From Aurantiacibacter suaedae (lineage in GTDB: Bacteria > Pseudomonadota > Alphaproteobacteria > Sphingomonadales > Sphingomonadaceae): a stretch of 64,000 nt of DNA. Positions within the stretch are counted from its first letter, which is position 1. The number at the start of each line of letters is the position of its first letter. The stretch is taken from the NCBI RefSeq assembly GCF_005434915.1, contig NZ_SKCG01000002.1:310948-374947 (forward strand). The letters are read 5' to 3'. Below, piece by piece: positions 42,630 to 51,846 of the stretch. A program made the translations under genes and the position numbers. The notes under the pieces are model-generated. The model searched no databases, had not been told where the DNA came from, and saw nothing but the letters and a program-made list of their open reading frames with translations.

Positions 42630-43037
42630 ATGACTGCCCAAAAAGGCTCTGCCTTCCTGCTCAAGATCGGCGACGGCACCGCCTCGCCCGCCTATGCCAC
42701 CGTCGCCGGGCTGCGCACCACGCAGCTCTCCATCAATGGCGACGCGGTGGTCGTCACCCACAAGGAATCGGGCGGCTGGCGCGATCTGCTCTCAGGGGCG
42801 GGGACGCGCTCGGTGTCGGTCAGCGCAGCGGGGATCTTTCTCGGTTCAAGCGCCGAAGCAGCCGTTCGCGCCCACGCACTGGCGGGCACCATCGAAGACT
42901 ATGAACTGAGCTTCGAGGACGGCGAGAAGCTGCGCGGGCGCTTCCTCGTCCAGCGGCTCGACTATGCGGGCGATTTCAATGGCGAGCGCAACTACACGTT
43001 GCAGCTCGAAAGCTCCGGCCCGGTCGTTCCGGCATGA
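42630..43037 (+). CDS. GTA major tail tube protein (gp9)
   Basis: A 135-residue tail tube subunit of the TP901-1 type. Typical sequence: AQKGSAFLLKIGDG, VAGLRTTQLSINGDAVVVTHKESGGWRDLL and a C-terminal beta region FLVQRLDYAGDFNGERNYTLQLESSG. The stop overlaps the start of the gp10 gene by 4 bp. Confidence 0.92.
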   Translation: MTAQKGSAFLLKIGDGTASPAYATVAGLRTTQLSINGDAVVVTHKESGGWRDLLSGAGTRSVSVSAAGIFLGSSAEAAVRAHALAGTIEDYELSFEDGEKLRGRFLVQRLDYAGDFNGERNYTLQLESSGPVVPA

Positions 43038-43351
43038 GTCAGGCTCGCCACAATCCCGCACGCGGCGAGGCAATGCTGGTGGTGGCGGGCAAACCCCGCC
43101 TGCTGCGTCCCAGCTTTCACGCGCTGGTCCTGGCCGAGGAAGAGCTTGGCCCGCTGTTCGCGCTGGTCGAGCGGGCGGGCGAGGGCCAGCTGCGCCTGTC
43201 CGAGATCGCCGCTCTGTTCTGGCACTGCCTTGCCGAGCAAGGCGATGTCACCCGCGAACAGGTGGGCGAAGCGGTGATGGCCATGGGCCTTGCCGCCGCC
43301 GCTGCGCCTTTACGCACGATCCTGCGCCAGATCCTGCAAGGCCGCCCATGA
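43034..43351 (+). CDS. GTA gp10 family protein (tail assembly chaperone)
   Basis: A 105-residue protein of the gene-transfer-agent gp10 family. Characteristic sequence: NPARGEAMLVVAGKPRLLRPSFHALVLAEEELG and a helical C-terminus. Such proteins are likely chaperones for the tape measure. It overlaps both neighbours by 4 bp. Confidence 0.88.
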   Translation: MSQARHNPARGEAMLVVAGKPRLLRPSFHALVLAEEELGPLFALVERAGEGQLRLSEIAALFWHCLAEQGDVTREQVGEAVMAMGLAAAAAPLRTILRQILQGRP

Positions 43352-43545
43352 GCGAGGACCTCTCCGACAGCGCCCTGCGGCTGTGCGGGGAGCTGTGCCG
43401 CTCGCTGGGCTGGAACCCGCAGGATTTCTGGCGGGCAACCCCAGCGGAACTTTTCTGCATTTTCGCAAACCAAAATGGCGAGCAGGCCGAGGGCCTAACG
43501 CGCTGCGAGCTGGCCGCATTGCTGGAGCAAGACAGGCATGACTGA
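43348..43545 (+). CDS. GTA tail assembly chaperone (gp10.1-like)
   Basis: A 65-residue protein between gp10 and the tape measure. The pattern LCRSLGWNPQDFWRATPAELFCIF is that of the small phage tail assembly chaperones found in alphaproteobacterial GTA clusters. Overlaps: 4 bp with gp10 and 8 bp with the tape measure gene. Confidence 0.85.
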   Translation: MSEDLSDSALRLCGELCRSLGWNPQDFWRATPAELFCIFANQNGEQAEGLTRCELAALLEQDRHD

Positions 43546-44122
43546 CGATCTCGAACCGCTGCTGGTGGAAGTGCGCGCCAGCACCAGCGATTTCCGCGCC
43601 GACATCGAAACCATGCGCGCGAGCGTCGACAGCTCGCTGATCGGCGGGTTCGAAAAGGCCGGATCGGTACTCGAACGCGGGCTGCTCGGCGCGATCCGGC
43701 GCGGCAGTCTGGGCTTCGACGACCTCAAGCAGGTTGCCCTGCGCGCGATGAGCGAGATCGCCGCCAGCGCCGTGCAAAACGGCCTCGGCGCGCTGTTCGG
43801 CGGCGGCCCGGCAAAAGGCGCAAGCGGTGGGCTGGGCGGCCTGTTCGGCAATACGCTCGGCGCACTGCTGGGCCTTCCGGGGCGCGCCACCGGCGGACCG
43901 GTCGCGCCCGGAATGCCGTTCCTCGTCGGCGAGCGTGGCCCCGAGCTGTTCGTGCCGACCTCGGCGGGCCGGGTCGAAACGCTCGCCCCGCAGGGCGGCG
44001 GCAAGGACGTGCGCGTGTCGATCAACCTCGCCGCTGAGCGCGGCACCGATAGCCCGGCGATGCTGCGCCGCTCGTCGCGCCAGGTCGCCAGCGCTGTCGC
44101 CCGCGCGCTGCGCGGCGCCTGA
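43538..44122 (+). CDS. GTA short tape measure protein (gp11)
   Basis: A 194-residue tape measure, close in length to the Rhodobacter GTA one and far shorter than in most phages, so the tail should be short. N-terminal helical part (VRASTSDFRADIETMRASVDSSL), Gly-rich hydrophobic middle (GALFGGGPAKGASGGLGGLFG) and the typical phage tail segment RATGGPVAPGMPFLVGERGPELFVP. Confidence 0.9.
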   Translation: MTDDLEPLLVEVRASTSDFRADIETMRASVDSSLIGGFEKAGSVLERGLLGAIRRGSLGFDDLKQVALRAMSEIAASAVQNGLGALFGGGPAKGASGGLGGLFGNTLGALLGLPGRATGGPVAPGMPFLVGERGPELFVPTSAGRVETLAPQGGGKDVRVSINLAAERGTDSPAMLRRSSRQVASAVARALRGA

Positions 44123-44135
44123 GGGAGGAAAACAC

Positions 44136-46457
44136 ATGGCATACTGGCTGGCGCGCAAGCGCAACGGACAGGACTTCGACTATCTCCAGCGGTTCGACCC
44201 GCGCTTCTGGACCGTCGACTTCCCCCGCCCCGAAATGGCGAGCCTCACCACCATCGCGCACGACGGCCTGCGCATCGACTGCGAGTTCCACCACCGCGAT
44301 GCGCTCGCCGGGCTGATCTGGGAAAGCGAGGACCGCTACGACCACCCCCTGCTCGCCTATGCCACCGACCGCGACTATGCGCACACCAGCCTGCGCTTCC
44401 GCTGGCGCTCGGCAGGCGTGGTGGCGCTCGATCAGGTGCACGGGCCCACGCTCACCATCGAGGGGCGCGATGCCTCTGGCGCGGCGCGCACCTGGTATGT
44501 GCGGCTGTGGAACTACGCCGAGGGCGCGCCCGACGATGCCGCCGTTGTGCTGCCCTTTTCCGAGCTGCGCGAAGGCTGGCTGGCCGATGGCGACGCGCTC
44601 CATCCCTCCGATATCGACCGAATGTTCATCTCGCTGGTCCCGCCGGGCCACGATCCCGCGGATCACACGCTGCTGCCCGCGCGCGCCAATGGCTGGGTCG
44701 AGCTGACCGGCATCGCCTGCGAGGGCCACCGCGCGATGGTCAAGCTGGGCGACGTAGTGGTGCCCCCGCACGATGTCGGCATGGCGACAGCCTACGACGA
44801 CAGCTATAACCTCACCCCAGCGCGGGTGCTGCGCAATGTGCTCGGCCTCGGCTATCGCGGGGCCATCGTCCACTATGTCGGAATGAGCCACTTCTACCGG
44901 CTCGCCCGCCAGCCCAGCGGCGCGCTGCTGGTGGAAGAGCCGGCACAGCTTTGCACCCCGTGCGAGGCGTGGCACCGCGCCTTCCTCGCCGAATGCGCGC
45001 GGCTCGATTACCAGCCGATTGTCTCGCTCTCTTACGAGCTGTTCGCCGAGCACTGCCCACCGGAATGGAGCCAGCGCGCTTACGACGGTTCGCGCGCGCT
45101 GACCGGATGGGAGCCGCCTTCCACTCTGCTCTCGCCAGCGAACGACACGGCCATGGCTTACCTGCGCACGGTCGCCGGGGCCTTCACCGCGCTGGTGGTG
45201 GCCGAGGGCTTGCCGGTCCACTTCCAGATCGGCGAACCGTGGTGGTGGCTCACCTTCGATGGCCACATCTGCCTCTATGACGACGCCGTGATCGCCGCGC
45301 GCGGATCGGCCCCCGAAATCCCCGACCTCACCGCCTCGCTCGATGCCGCCCAGCTCGACCTGCTCGACTGGGCCGGGGCCACGCTGGCCGCCTCCACCGC
45401 CGCGCTACGCGACCATGTCCGCACTGCGGCGGGCGGCGCGGCGACGGTCTATCTGCTCGTGTTCACCCCCACGCTGCTTGACCCGGCCCGCCCCGAACTG
45501 CGCCGCGCCAGCCTGCCCGAGGGCTGGGCCTGGCCCGCCTACGACCGGCTCCAGGTCGAGGACTACGACTGGCTCACCGCCGGGGCCGAGGGCGCCCGCC
45601 GCGCCGCCTACGCCGCCGTGCAGGGCCGCCTGCACTACCCGCTCGACGTGCAGGACTATCTGGCCGGTTTCGTGCTCAGCCCCGCCGATGCCGAAAGCTA
45701 CTGGCAGCGCATCGACCGGGGCCTCGACGAGGCTCGCGCGCGGGGCGTCGAGCGCCTGTTCGTCTGGGCGCTGCCGCAGGTCACGCGCGACGGATACACC
45801 CGCCTTCCCTCCAGCGAGGACACCTCCATGCAAGCCTTCGACGACCTACTCTATCCACTCGCGCCGGGCCGCGATCTCGCAGTGAGCCCGGAATTCTCGA
45901 CCTCAGTGGCGCTCACCGCCTCGGGCTTCGAGCGGCGCAACAGTCACTGGAGCGACGCGCGCCTGCGCTACGATGTCGGCCCCGGCATCCGCTCGGAAGC
46001 AGAGCTTGGCGTGCTGCTCGAATTCTTCCGCGCCCGGCGCGGGGCGGCGCGCGGTTTTCGCCTCGCCGACCCGTTCGACTTCAGCTCCCACGGCCAGACC
46101 GGCACCCCCACGGCCAGCGACCAGCTGCTCGGCCTGGGCGATGGCGAGACGGTCCGCTTCCAGCTTGCCAAGCGCTATGGCGCGGGGGCAGACCCGCAGG
46201 TCCGCCCGATCACCCGTCCGCGCCTTGCCTCGATCGTGGTCAGCCTCGATCATGTCCCGACCAGCGCCTGGACCTATGACGAGGGCGGCTGGATCACGCT
46301 GTCCGCCGCTGCGCCCGAGGGCGTCGAGGTCCGCGCGGGCTTCCTGTTCGACGTGCCGGTCCGCTTCGCCGAGGACCGGCTCGATATTTCCGCCAGCAAC
46401 TTCGCCGCCGGGGAAGCGCCCTCGGTGCCGCTGATCGAGATCCGGGAGGCGTCATGA
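44136..46457 (+). CDS. GTA distal tail protein gp12 fused to a large N-terminal domain
   Basis: A 773-residue protein. The C-terminal 210 residues or so (FPEFSTSVALTASGFERRNSHWSDARLRYDVGPG-type region to SVPLIEIREAS) match the DUF2460/TIGR02217 gp12 family, which in Rhodobacter makes up the entire protein. The first 550 residues are extra. They start with beta-rich sequence and continue with a segment that looks like a glycosidase-type alpha/beta barrel (YRGAIVHYVGMSHFYRL, YQPIVSLSYELF, VHFQIGEPWWWLTFDG). A GGAGG site precedes the ATG at 44136. Confidence 0.88.
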   Translation: MAYWLARKRNGQDFDYLQRFDPRFWTVDFPRPEMASLTTIAHDGLRIDCEFHHRDALAGLIWESEDRYDHPLLAYATDRDYAHTSLRFRWRSAGVVALDQVHGPTLTIEGRDASGAARTWYVRLWNYAEGAPDDAAVVLPFSELREGWLADGDALHPSDIDRMFISLVPPGHDPADHTLLPARANGWVELTGIACEGHRAMVKLGDVVVPPHDVGMATAYDDSYNLTPARVLRNVLGLGYRGAIVHYVGMSHFYRLARQPSGALLVEEPAQLCTPCEAWHRAFLAECARLDYQPIVSLSYELFAEHCPPEWSQRAYDGSRALTGWEPPSTLLSPANDTAMAYLRTVAGAFTALVVAEGLPVHFQIGEPWWWLTFDGHICLYDDAVIAARGSAPEIPDLTASLDAAQLDLLDWAGATLAASTAALRDHVRTAAGGAATVYLLVFTPTLLDPARPELRRASLPEGWAWPAYDRLQVEDYDWLTAGAEGARRAAYAAVQGRLHYPLDVQDYLAGFVLSPADAESYWQRIDRGLDEARARGVERLFVWALPQVTRDGYTRLPSSEDTSMQAFDDLLYPLAPGRDLAVSPEFSTSVALTASGFERRNSHWSDARLRYDVGPGIRSEAELGVLLEFFRARRGAARGFRLADPFDFSSHGQTGTPTASDQLLGLGDGETVRFQLAKRYGAGADPQVRPITRPRLASIVVSLDHVPTSAWTYDEGGWITLSAAAPEGVEVRAGFLFDVPVRFAEDRLDISASNFAAGEAPSVPLIEIREAS

Positions 46458-47275
46458 GCCGGACCTTCTTCGCCCAGCCGCTCGAAACCGTAGCCACCTA
46501 CTGGCGGATCATGCGCCGCGACGGGGTGACGCTCGGCTTCACCAGCCACAACCGCGACCTCATGTTTGCGGGCATCGCGCATCTGGCCGCGCCGGGGATG
46601 GTCCCCTCGTCGATCCGCCGCTCGGCCGACCTGTCGAGCGAGCTGGTCGAGATGGAGGGCATCCTCTCGCATTCAGCGATCACGCCCGCCGACCTCAGGA
46701 TGGGCCGCTATGACGGTGCCGTGATCGAGGTGGGTGTGGTCGACTGGGAAAGCCTTGAGCACACGGCCCTATTTGCGGGCGAGGTCGCCAGCGTCACCGA
46801 AAACGGCGAGAGCTTCGAGGCGAGCCTGCAATCGGCCAAGACGCTGTTCGAACGCGACCTCGTGCCGCGCACCAGCCCCACCTGCCGCGCCCGCTTCTGC
46901 GACCGGGACTGCGGGCTGAGCCCCGCACGCTTCACCCATCTGGTTCGCGTGACGGCGATCAATAGCGAAACCGGCTCGATCAGCTTTTCGGGCCTGCCCG
47001 CAGCCGACATGATTGTCGGCGGGCGACTGCGCTGGATCGACGGGCCGCAGGCGGGCGTCGCGATGCGGATCATGGCCGCCTCGGGCTCCGAACTCACGCT
47101 TGACCGCGATCTCGTTGCCGGACTGGCGGCAGGAGACCGCGCGGAGGTGACCGAATCGTGCGACCACACCATTGCCACCTGCGCCGCCCGCTTCGGCAAT
47201 GCTGCGAACTTTCGCGGCGAGCCGTTCATGCCCGGTAACGACCTGCTCACCCGCTACGGCACAGGGGGCGCATAA
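46454..47275 (+). CDS. GTA hub protein, DUF2163 (gp13)
   Basis: A 273-residue baseplate hub protein of the DUF2163/BR0599 family. Family blocks: VATYWRIMRRDGVTLGFTSHNRDL and FRGEPFMPGNDLL at the end. Cysteines group as TCRARFCDRDCGL and SCDHTIATCAARFGN, the pattern that binds an iron-sulfur cluster in the Rhodobacter GTA hub. It overlaps gp12 by 4 bp, and its stop overlaps the gp14 ATG (TAATG). Confidence 0.92.
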   Translation: MSRTFFAQPLETVATYWRIMRRDGVTLGFTSHNRDLMFAGIAHLAAPGMVPSSIRRSADLSSELVEMEGILSHSAITPADLRMGRYDGAVIEVGVVDWESLEHTALFAGEVASVTENGESFEASLQSAKTLFERDLVPRTSPTCRARFCDRDCGLSPARFTHLVRVTAINSETGSISFSGLPAADMIVGGRLRWIDGPQAGVAMRIMAASGSELTLDRDLVAGLAAGDRAEVTESCDHTIATCAARFGNAANFRGEPFMPGNDLLTRYGTGGA

Positions 47276-47688
47276 TGGCCGGCGGGCAACAACTCCTCGA
47301 AGCTGCACGGGCGCTGGTCGGCGTGCCTTTCCATCTCGGCGGCATGTCCCGCGAAGGCGGCGTAGACTGCGTGGGGCTGGTGGTGCTGGCCCTGCGCACC
47401 GTGGGCCGCGATGCCGGGCCGCTGCCGCCCTATCGCCTGCATCAGACCTCGCTCACCGGCTTTGCTCCGGCGCTCGCCCGCTCGGGCCTGCGCGACGTGG
47501 CAGAGGCTCTCCAGCCCGGCGACGTGCTCGCGCTGCGTCCATCGCCCTCGCAGCTGCACCTCGCCATCGCGGGCGAGGGCGGCACCCTCGTCCATGCCCA
47601 TGCCGGTCTGCGCCGGGTCGTCCACGGCCCGCGCCCGGTCGAATGGCCGCTGCTGCGTAGCTGGCGGCTGGCCCCAAGCGGAGACTGA
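47275..47688 (+). CDS. GTA NlpC/P60 cell-wall peptidase (gp14)
   Basis: A 137-residue cysteine peptidase at the tail tip, thought to open peptidoglycan of recipient cells. The nucleophile is in GGVDCVGLVVLAL and the histidine in QLHLAIAGEGG, followed by HAHAGLRRVVHGP. The gene overlaps gp13 by one base and is followed closely by gp15. Confidence 0.92.
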   Translation: MAGGQQLLEAARALVGVPFHLGGMSREGGVDCVGLVVLALRTVGRDAGPLPPYRLHQTSLTGFAPALARSGLRDVAEALQPGDVLALRPSPSQLHLAIAGEGGTLVHAHAGLRRVVHGPRPVEWPLLRSWRLAPSGD

Positions 47689-47690
47689 CC

Positions 47691-49874
47691 ATGGCCACCC
47701 TTATCCTCACCACGGTCGGCACCGCGCTCGGCGGGCCGATTGGCGGCGCGCTCGGTTCGCTGCTCGGCAACCAGATCGACCGCGCGGTGTTCAAGCCCGG
47801 CGGCCGCGTAGGCCCGCGCCTCAAGGAGCTGGCCGTCACCAGTTCGAGCTACGGCACGCCGATCCCGCGCTATTTCGGCACCATGCGCGCAGCAGGCAGC
47901 GTGATCTGGGCGACCGACCTCGTCGAAACCAGCGAGACCACCGGCGGCGGCAAGAGCAGCCCCTCGGTCAAGACCTACAGCTATTCGTGCAGCTTCGCGG
48001 TGGCGCTGGCGAGCCGCCCGATTGCTCGCCTGGGCCGGATCTGGGCCGATGGCCGCCTGCTGCGCGGCGCGGCGGGCGATCTCAAGGTCGGCGGCATGCT
48101 GCGCGTGCATCAGGGCTATGGCGACCAGCAGCCCGATCCGCTGCTCGCCAGCGCCGAGGGTGCGCTTTGCCCTGCTTTCCGGGGCCTCGCCTACTGCGTG
48201 TTCGAAAGCCTGCAACTGGCCGAGTTCGGCAACCGCATCCCCACACTCGCCTTCGAGATCACCAGCGACGACGGCGAGGTAAGCCTCGTCGAACTGCTGG
48301 AGCCGCTGGAGGCCGATGCGGCAATCACGCGCGGGCTTGAGGGGCTGGGCGGTTTTTCGGATGAAGGCGGGCCGGTGCTGGCATCGCTCGAACTGCTCGA
48401 CCGGGTCTATCCGCTGGCCTGCGATGTCGGCGCGGGGCCGCTGGCGATCCACCCGCGCGATCCTGCCGCCGCGCCCGCCGCGACCCTGCCCGAGGCCGTG
48501 GTCGACCCCGCCAACGAGAGTTTTGGCGGGGCCTACGGCCAGATGTCCACCCGCCGCACCGATCACAGCAAGCTGCCCTCGGCCATGCGCTACTACGATG
48601 TCGCGCGCGACTATCAGCCCGGTCTGCAACGCGCTGGCGGGCAGGCCCCTGCGGGCCAAAGCACCGTCATCGACTTTCCCGGTGCCTTGCAGGCGGGCAC
48701 CGCGCTGCGCCTGATCGAGGCCATGGCCACACGCGAAGGCGTGGCGGGCGACCGCCTGCAATGGCGCATGGCCGAGCTGGACGCGCGGATTGCCCCCGGC
48801 GCTCTGGTCGCCGTGCCCGGTCGCCCCGGCAAGTGGCGGGTGGAAAGCTGGGAATGGCGCGACACCGGCGTCGAGCTCGAACTGACCCGCGAACCGGGCG
48901 CAGCGCTCCCCCCGGCGATCGGAGATCCGGGCCGCAATCTCGAAACTCCCGACGAAGTGGCCACGCCCACCGTGCTGATGGCAAGCGAGCTGCCGTGGGA
49001 CGGGCTCGGCACGCGCGACGAACGGCAGGTGATCGCCGCCGCCAGTTCGAGCACCAGCGGCTGGACCGGAGCCATGCTCTATGCCGACCACGGCGGCAGC
49101 CTGTCACCGCTCCGGGGCACCAGGCGGCAACGCGCGGTTGTCGGCACGCTCTCAAGCCTGCTCCCACCCGCCGACCCGGCCATTATCGACCGGACGGCTG
49201 CTGTCGACGTCACCCTCGCCTCCCCCGATTTCGAACTGGCCTCGCGCCCGCTCGAAAGCCTGGCGGCGGGGGCCAACCGGTTGCTGGTCGGGGCGGAGCT
49301 GCTGCAATTTGCCCATGCCGAAAGCATCGGCGGATCTGTCTGGCGGCTGTCCGGGCTGCTGCGCGGGCGCGGCGGCACCGAAGCGGCGGCGCTCACAGGC
49401 ACGGCGGCGGGGGCGAATGTGGTCCTGCTCGATGAACGGCCGATCCGGCTTGACGCCGCCGACCTTGGCACGGCTGAGGCGATCGCCGCCATCGGGCTCG
49501 CCGACGACGTGCCCGCCGAGGCGACGATCGCCAATGCCGGGCTGACCCTGAGGCCGCTGGTCCCGGTCCACCCACGCCTGACCCTGGCCGCCGACGGCAG
49601 CGCCACACTGAGCTGGACCCGCCGCGCGCGCGGGGCCTGGAGCTGGAGCGGCACGGTCGAACCACCGCTCGCCGAGGAGTTCGAACGCTATGCGGTCGGC
49701 CTTGGCGATACCGAGCTGCCCGAGGCCCAGTGGGAAGTGACCGCGCCCACGTTGCAATTCTCCGCCCCCGATTGGGCCGCCCTGCGCGCCGAGCATCCCG
49801 GCAAAGCGCTGTGGGTGCGCCAGATCGGCAACAGCGCCCGCTCCGATCCGCTCTATCTCACAACCCTTGCTTGA
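47691..49874 (+). CDS. GTA host-specificity/tail fibre base protein (gp15)
   Basis: A 727-residue megatron-type tail protein. It starts with a Gly/Leu-rich segment (TVGTALGGPIGGALGSLLGNQIDRAVFKPGG) and VTSSSYGTPIPRYFGTMRAAGSVIW, typical of GTA gp15 and related tail proteins. FPGALQAGTALRLIEAMATREGV and several beta domains follow. It is much shorter than the Rhodobacter protein of over 1,200 residues. It determines binding or penetration in relatives. Confidence 0.9.
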   Translation: MATLILTTVGTALGGPIGGALGSLLGNQIDRAVFKPGGRVGPRLKELAVTSSSYGTPIPRYFGTMRAAGSVIWATDLVETSETTGGGKSSPSVKTYSYSCSFAVALASRPIARLGRIWADGRLLRGAAGDLKVGGMLRVHQGYGDQQPDPLLASAEGALCPAFRGLAYCVFESLQLAEFGNRIPTLAFEITSDDGEVSLVELLEPLEADAAITRGLEGLGGFSDEGGPVLASLELLDRVYPLACDVGAGPLAIHPRDPAAAPAATLPEAVVDPANESFGGAYGQMSTRRTDHSKLPSAMRYYDVARDYQPGLQRAGGQAPAGQSTVIDFPGALQAGTALRLIEAMATREGVAGDRLQWRMAELDARIAPGALVAVPGRPGKWRVESWEWRDTGVELELTREPGAALPPAIGDPGRNLETPDEVATPTVLMASELPWDGLGTRDERQVIAAASSSTSGWTGAMLYADHGGSLSPLRGTRRQRAVVGTLSSLLPPADPAIIDRTAAVDVTLASPDFELASRPLESLAAGANRLLVGAELLQFAHAESIGGSVWRLSGLLRGRGGTEAAALTGTAAGANVVLLDERPIRLDAADLGTAEAIAAIGLADDVPAEATIANAGLTLRPLVPVHPRLTLAADGSATLSWTRRARGAWSWSGTVEPPLAEEFERYAVGLGDTELPEAQWEVTAPTLQFSAPDWAALRAEHPGKALWVRQIGNSARSDPLYLTTLA

Positions 49875-49882
49875 GGTGACCT

Positions 49883-50335
49883 ATGCCCGATCCCATCACG
49901 TTCACCAGCGCGAGCGCGCGCCTTGGCCTCCCGTTCCTGTTCACCGCGCAGGCGCAGAAGGAGTTTACCGTCAACGAAGCGCTCGCGCGGCTCGATGCGC
50001 TGCTGCACCTCGCGGTCGAGGGCACGGCCGATGCGCCGCCCGCCGCGCCGGTCGATGGCGAGGCCTGGCTTGTCGGGGACACGCCCACCGATGAATGGAC
50101 GGGCCATGCGGGCGAGATCGCCTGTCGGCAGGCCGGCAACTGGCTGTTCCAGCCGCCGCTGGCCGGAATGCGCGTTTACGACAAGTCGGCGGGGCAGCAG
50201 GCCCTGTTCGACGATGGCTGGAGCCGCGCCTCGGACATCGCCCTGCCCAGCGGCGGCGCCACGCAGGACAGCGAAGCGCGCACCGCGATTGCGGGGCTCG
50301 TCGCGGCGCTCGTCGCGACGGGGATACTGGCCTAG
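49883..50335 (+). CDS. DUF2793 protein at GTA 3' end
   Basis: A 150-residue DUF2793 protein. Family blocks: TSASARLGLPFLFTAQAQKEFTVNEALARLDALLH, EAWLVGDTPTDEWTGHAGEIA and a small C-terminal hydrophobic helix. Such genes end many sphingomonad GTA or prophage tail modules; an adhesive or fibre role is inferred from position. The stop overlaps the stop of the convergent MFS gene. Confidence 0.85.
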   Translation: MPDPITFTSASARLGLPFLFTAQAQKEFTVNEALARLDALLHLAVEGTADAPPAAPVDGEAWLVGDTPTDEWTGHAGEIACRQAGNWLFQPPLAGMRVYDKSAGQQALFDDGWSRASDIALPSGGATQDSEARTAIAGLVAALVATGILA

Positions 50336-51846
50336 CGGCTGATCCGCGCAAGGGCAGCGGGATAGAGCCGCAGACCGGCGAGCAGACACAGGCCCGCCGG
50401 GATCGCCGCCAGCAGGCTCATCATCACCCCGAGGCCGAGATCACCGGTCCGCTCAGACACAAGGCCGACCGCGAAGGGGCCGAAGCACAGGCCGACCAGC
50501 GTCGGCCCCAGCAGGAACAGCGCCGAGGCCCGTCCGCGCATGTGCTGATCAACCAGCGCCTGACTGGCCGAAGCGCAGGCCCCCAGCGCCGAGGCCGTGA
50601 CCAACTGGGTGAGGACATTGCAGAAGAGGAACAGCGTCTGACTGTCGGTGGTGTAGCCGATCAGGACCAGCGGCACGGGCAGCACAACTGCTGCGCTGGC
50701 GACCAGCACCCGCCCATTCACCGTATAGCGCAGCAGGGCGTCGGCAGCCCATCCGCCTGCCAGAATGCCGAGAAACCCGCCCAGCGCGTTGGGCGCACCG
50801 ATCAACAGGCCAAGCTCGGCCTTGCCCAGCGCGAAGGTCCGCTCGGCATAGGGCGCGGCCCAGTAAGTCACCGAATAGCCGACGTAGGACGTGCAGGCAT
50901 AGACGCCGACGATGGCGCGAAATGCGCCGCTGCCCCAGGTCTGCGCGTGACATTCCGGGTCGGCGCGGCGGGTGTGGCTCACCCAGCTGAACACGGCATA
51001 GTAGGCAATACCGATCAGCACGAACTGCTCCACATTGCCGAGCAGCAGCGCCAGCGCCGCGCTGATGAGCGCGATGAGGGCCGCGCCCGCCAGATTGACC
51101 GCCAGTGCCCTGCCGCCTTCGCGTGCCGCGCCAATCGCGGCGAAAGGCGGGATAATCAGCGCACATTGGGCAAGAAACGTCCTGAAGGGTCTGGCGCATT
51201 CAGCCGTCTTGCCCCGCTCCGGCTCGCGCAGGGTGAGGAGCCACACGGCCAGCACCAGTCCCGGCGTGCCAACGAGGATAAAGGCCGCTTGCCAGCCTCT
51301 CAGGCCCAGCGGCGGATCGGCTGGAAAGGCCGCATTCCAGCCCTCGACGATATAGCCGCCTAGCCACAGCGACAAACCGCTGCCGACAAACAGCCCCGCC
51401 GAGTAGATCGCGATGGCCCGCGCGCGCATATGGGCGGGAAACCAGTCGGCGATCAGAGAATAGGCGCAAGGGTTGGCCGAAGCCTCACCCACACCGACCC
51501 CGACCCGCGCCAGGGCCAGCTGCGCATAGTTTTTCGCAAGGCCCGAGAGCATGGTCATCGCCGACCACAAGGCCAGCCCGAAGCTCAGGAAACGCAGGCG
51601 GTGCGTGCTATCGGCCAGCCGCCCGAGCGGAATACCCAGCAGCGCGTAAAACACCGCAAAGGCCGTGCCATAGAGAAAGCCCAGCTGGGCATCGTCGATC
51701 GCCAGATCCGCCTTGATGTCGTTGGCGAGGATCGACAGGATCTGCCGGTCGATGAAATTGGTGCAATAGACCAGGGCCAGCACACCAAGCGCATACCAGT
51801 TATAGACCGGTACCCGCTCCCGCTGCTCCGGCTGGGCGGCTGTCAT
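50332..51846 (-). CDS. Spinster-type MFS transporter
   Basis: A 504-residue major facilitator transporter with twelve predicted spans. Signature features are [42 protein letters not shown] and [13 protein letters not shown], the loop 2-3 motif of the Spinster group, whose substrates include lipids and lysolipids. The substrate here cannot be read. It overlaps queC by 4 bp. Confidence 0.92.
   Translation of the reverse strand: MTAAQPEQRERVPVYNWYALGVLALVYCTNFIDRQILSILANDIKADLAIDDAQLGFLYGTAFAVFYALLGIPLGRLADSTHRLRFLSFGLALWSAMTMLSGLAKNYAQLALARVGVGVGEASANPCAYSLIADWFPAHMRARAIAIYSAGLFVGSGLSLWLGGYIVEGWNAAFPADPPLGLRGWQAAFILVGTPGLVLAVWLLTLREPERGKTAECARPFRTFLAQCALIIPPFAAIGAAREGGRALAVNLAGAALIALISAALALLLGNVEQFVLIGIAYYAVFSWVSHTRRADPECHAQTWGSGAFRAIVGVYACTSYVGYSVTYWAAPYAERTFALGKAELGLLIGAPNALGGFLGILAGGWAADALLRYTVNGRVLVASAAVVLPVPLVLIGYTTDSQTLFLFCNVLTQLVTASALGACASASQALVDQHMRGRASALFLLGPTLVGLCFGPFAVGLVSERTGDLGLGVMMSLLAAIPAGLCLLAGLRLYPAALARISR

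Noticed and set aside
44022-45266. 414-codon minus-strand frame opposite gp12
   Set aside because: Shadow of the gp12 reading frame with biased composition and no domain.
47442-49091. 549-codon minus-strand frame opposite gp15
   Set aside because: Antisense to an identified GTA gene, no domain, no ribosome-binding site.
35660-50335. Active prophage
   Set aside because: No integrase, repressor, replication, holin or endolysin gene and no flanking repeats; gene order matches gene transfer agents.
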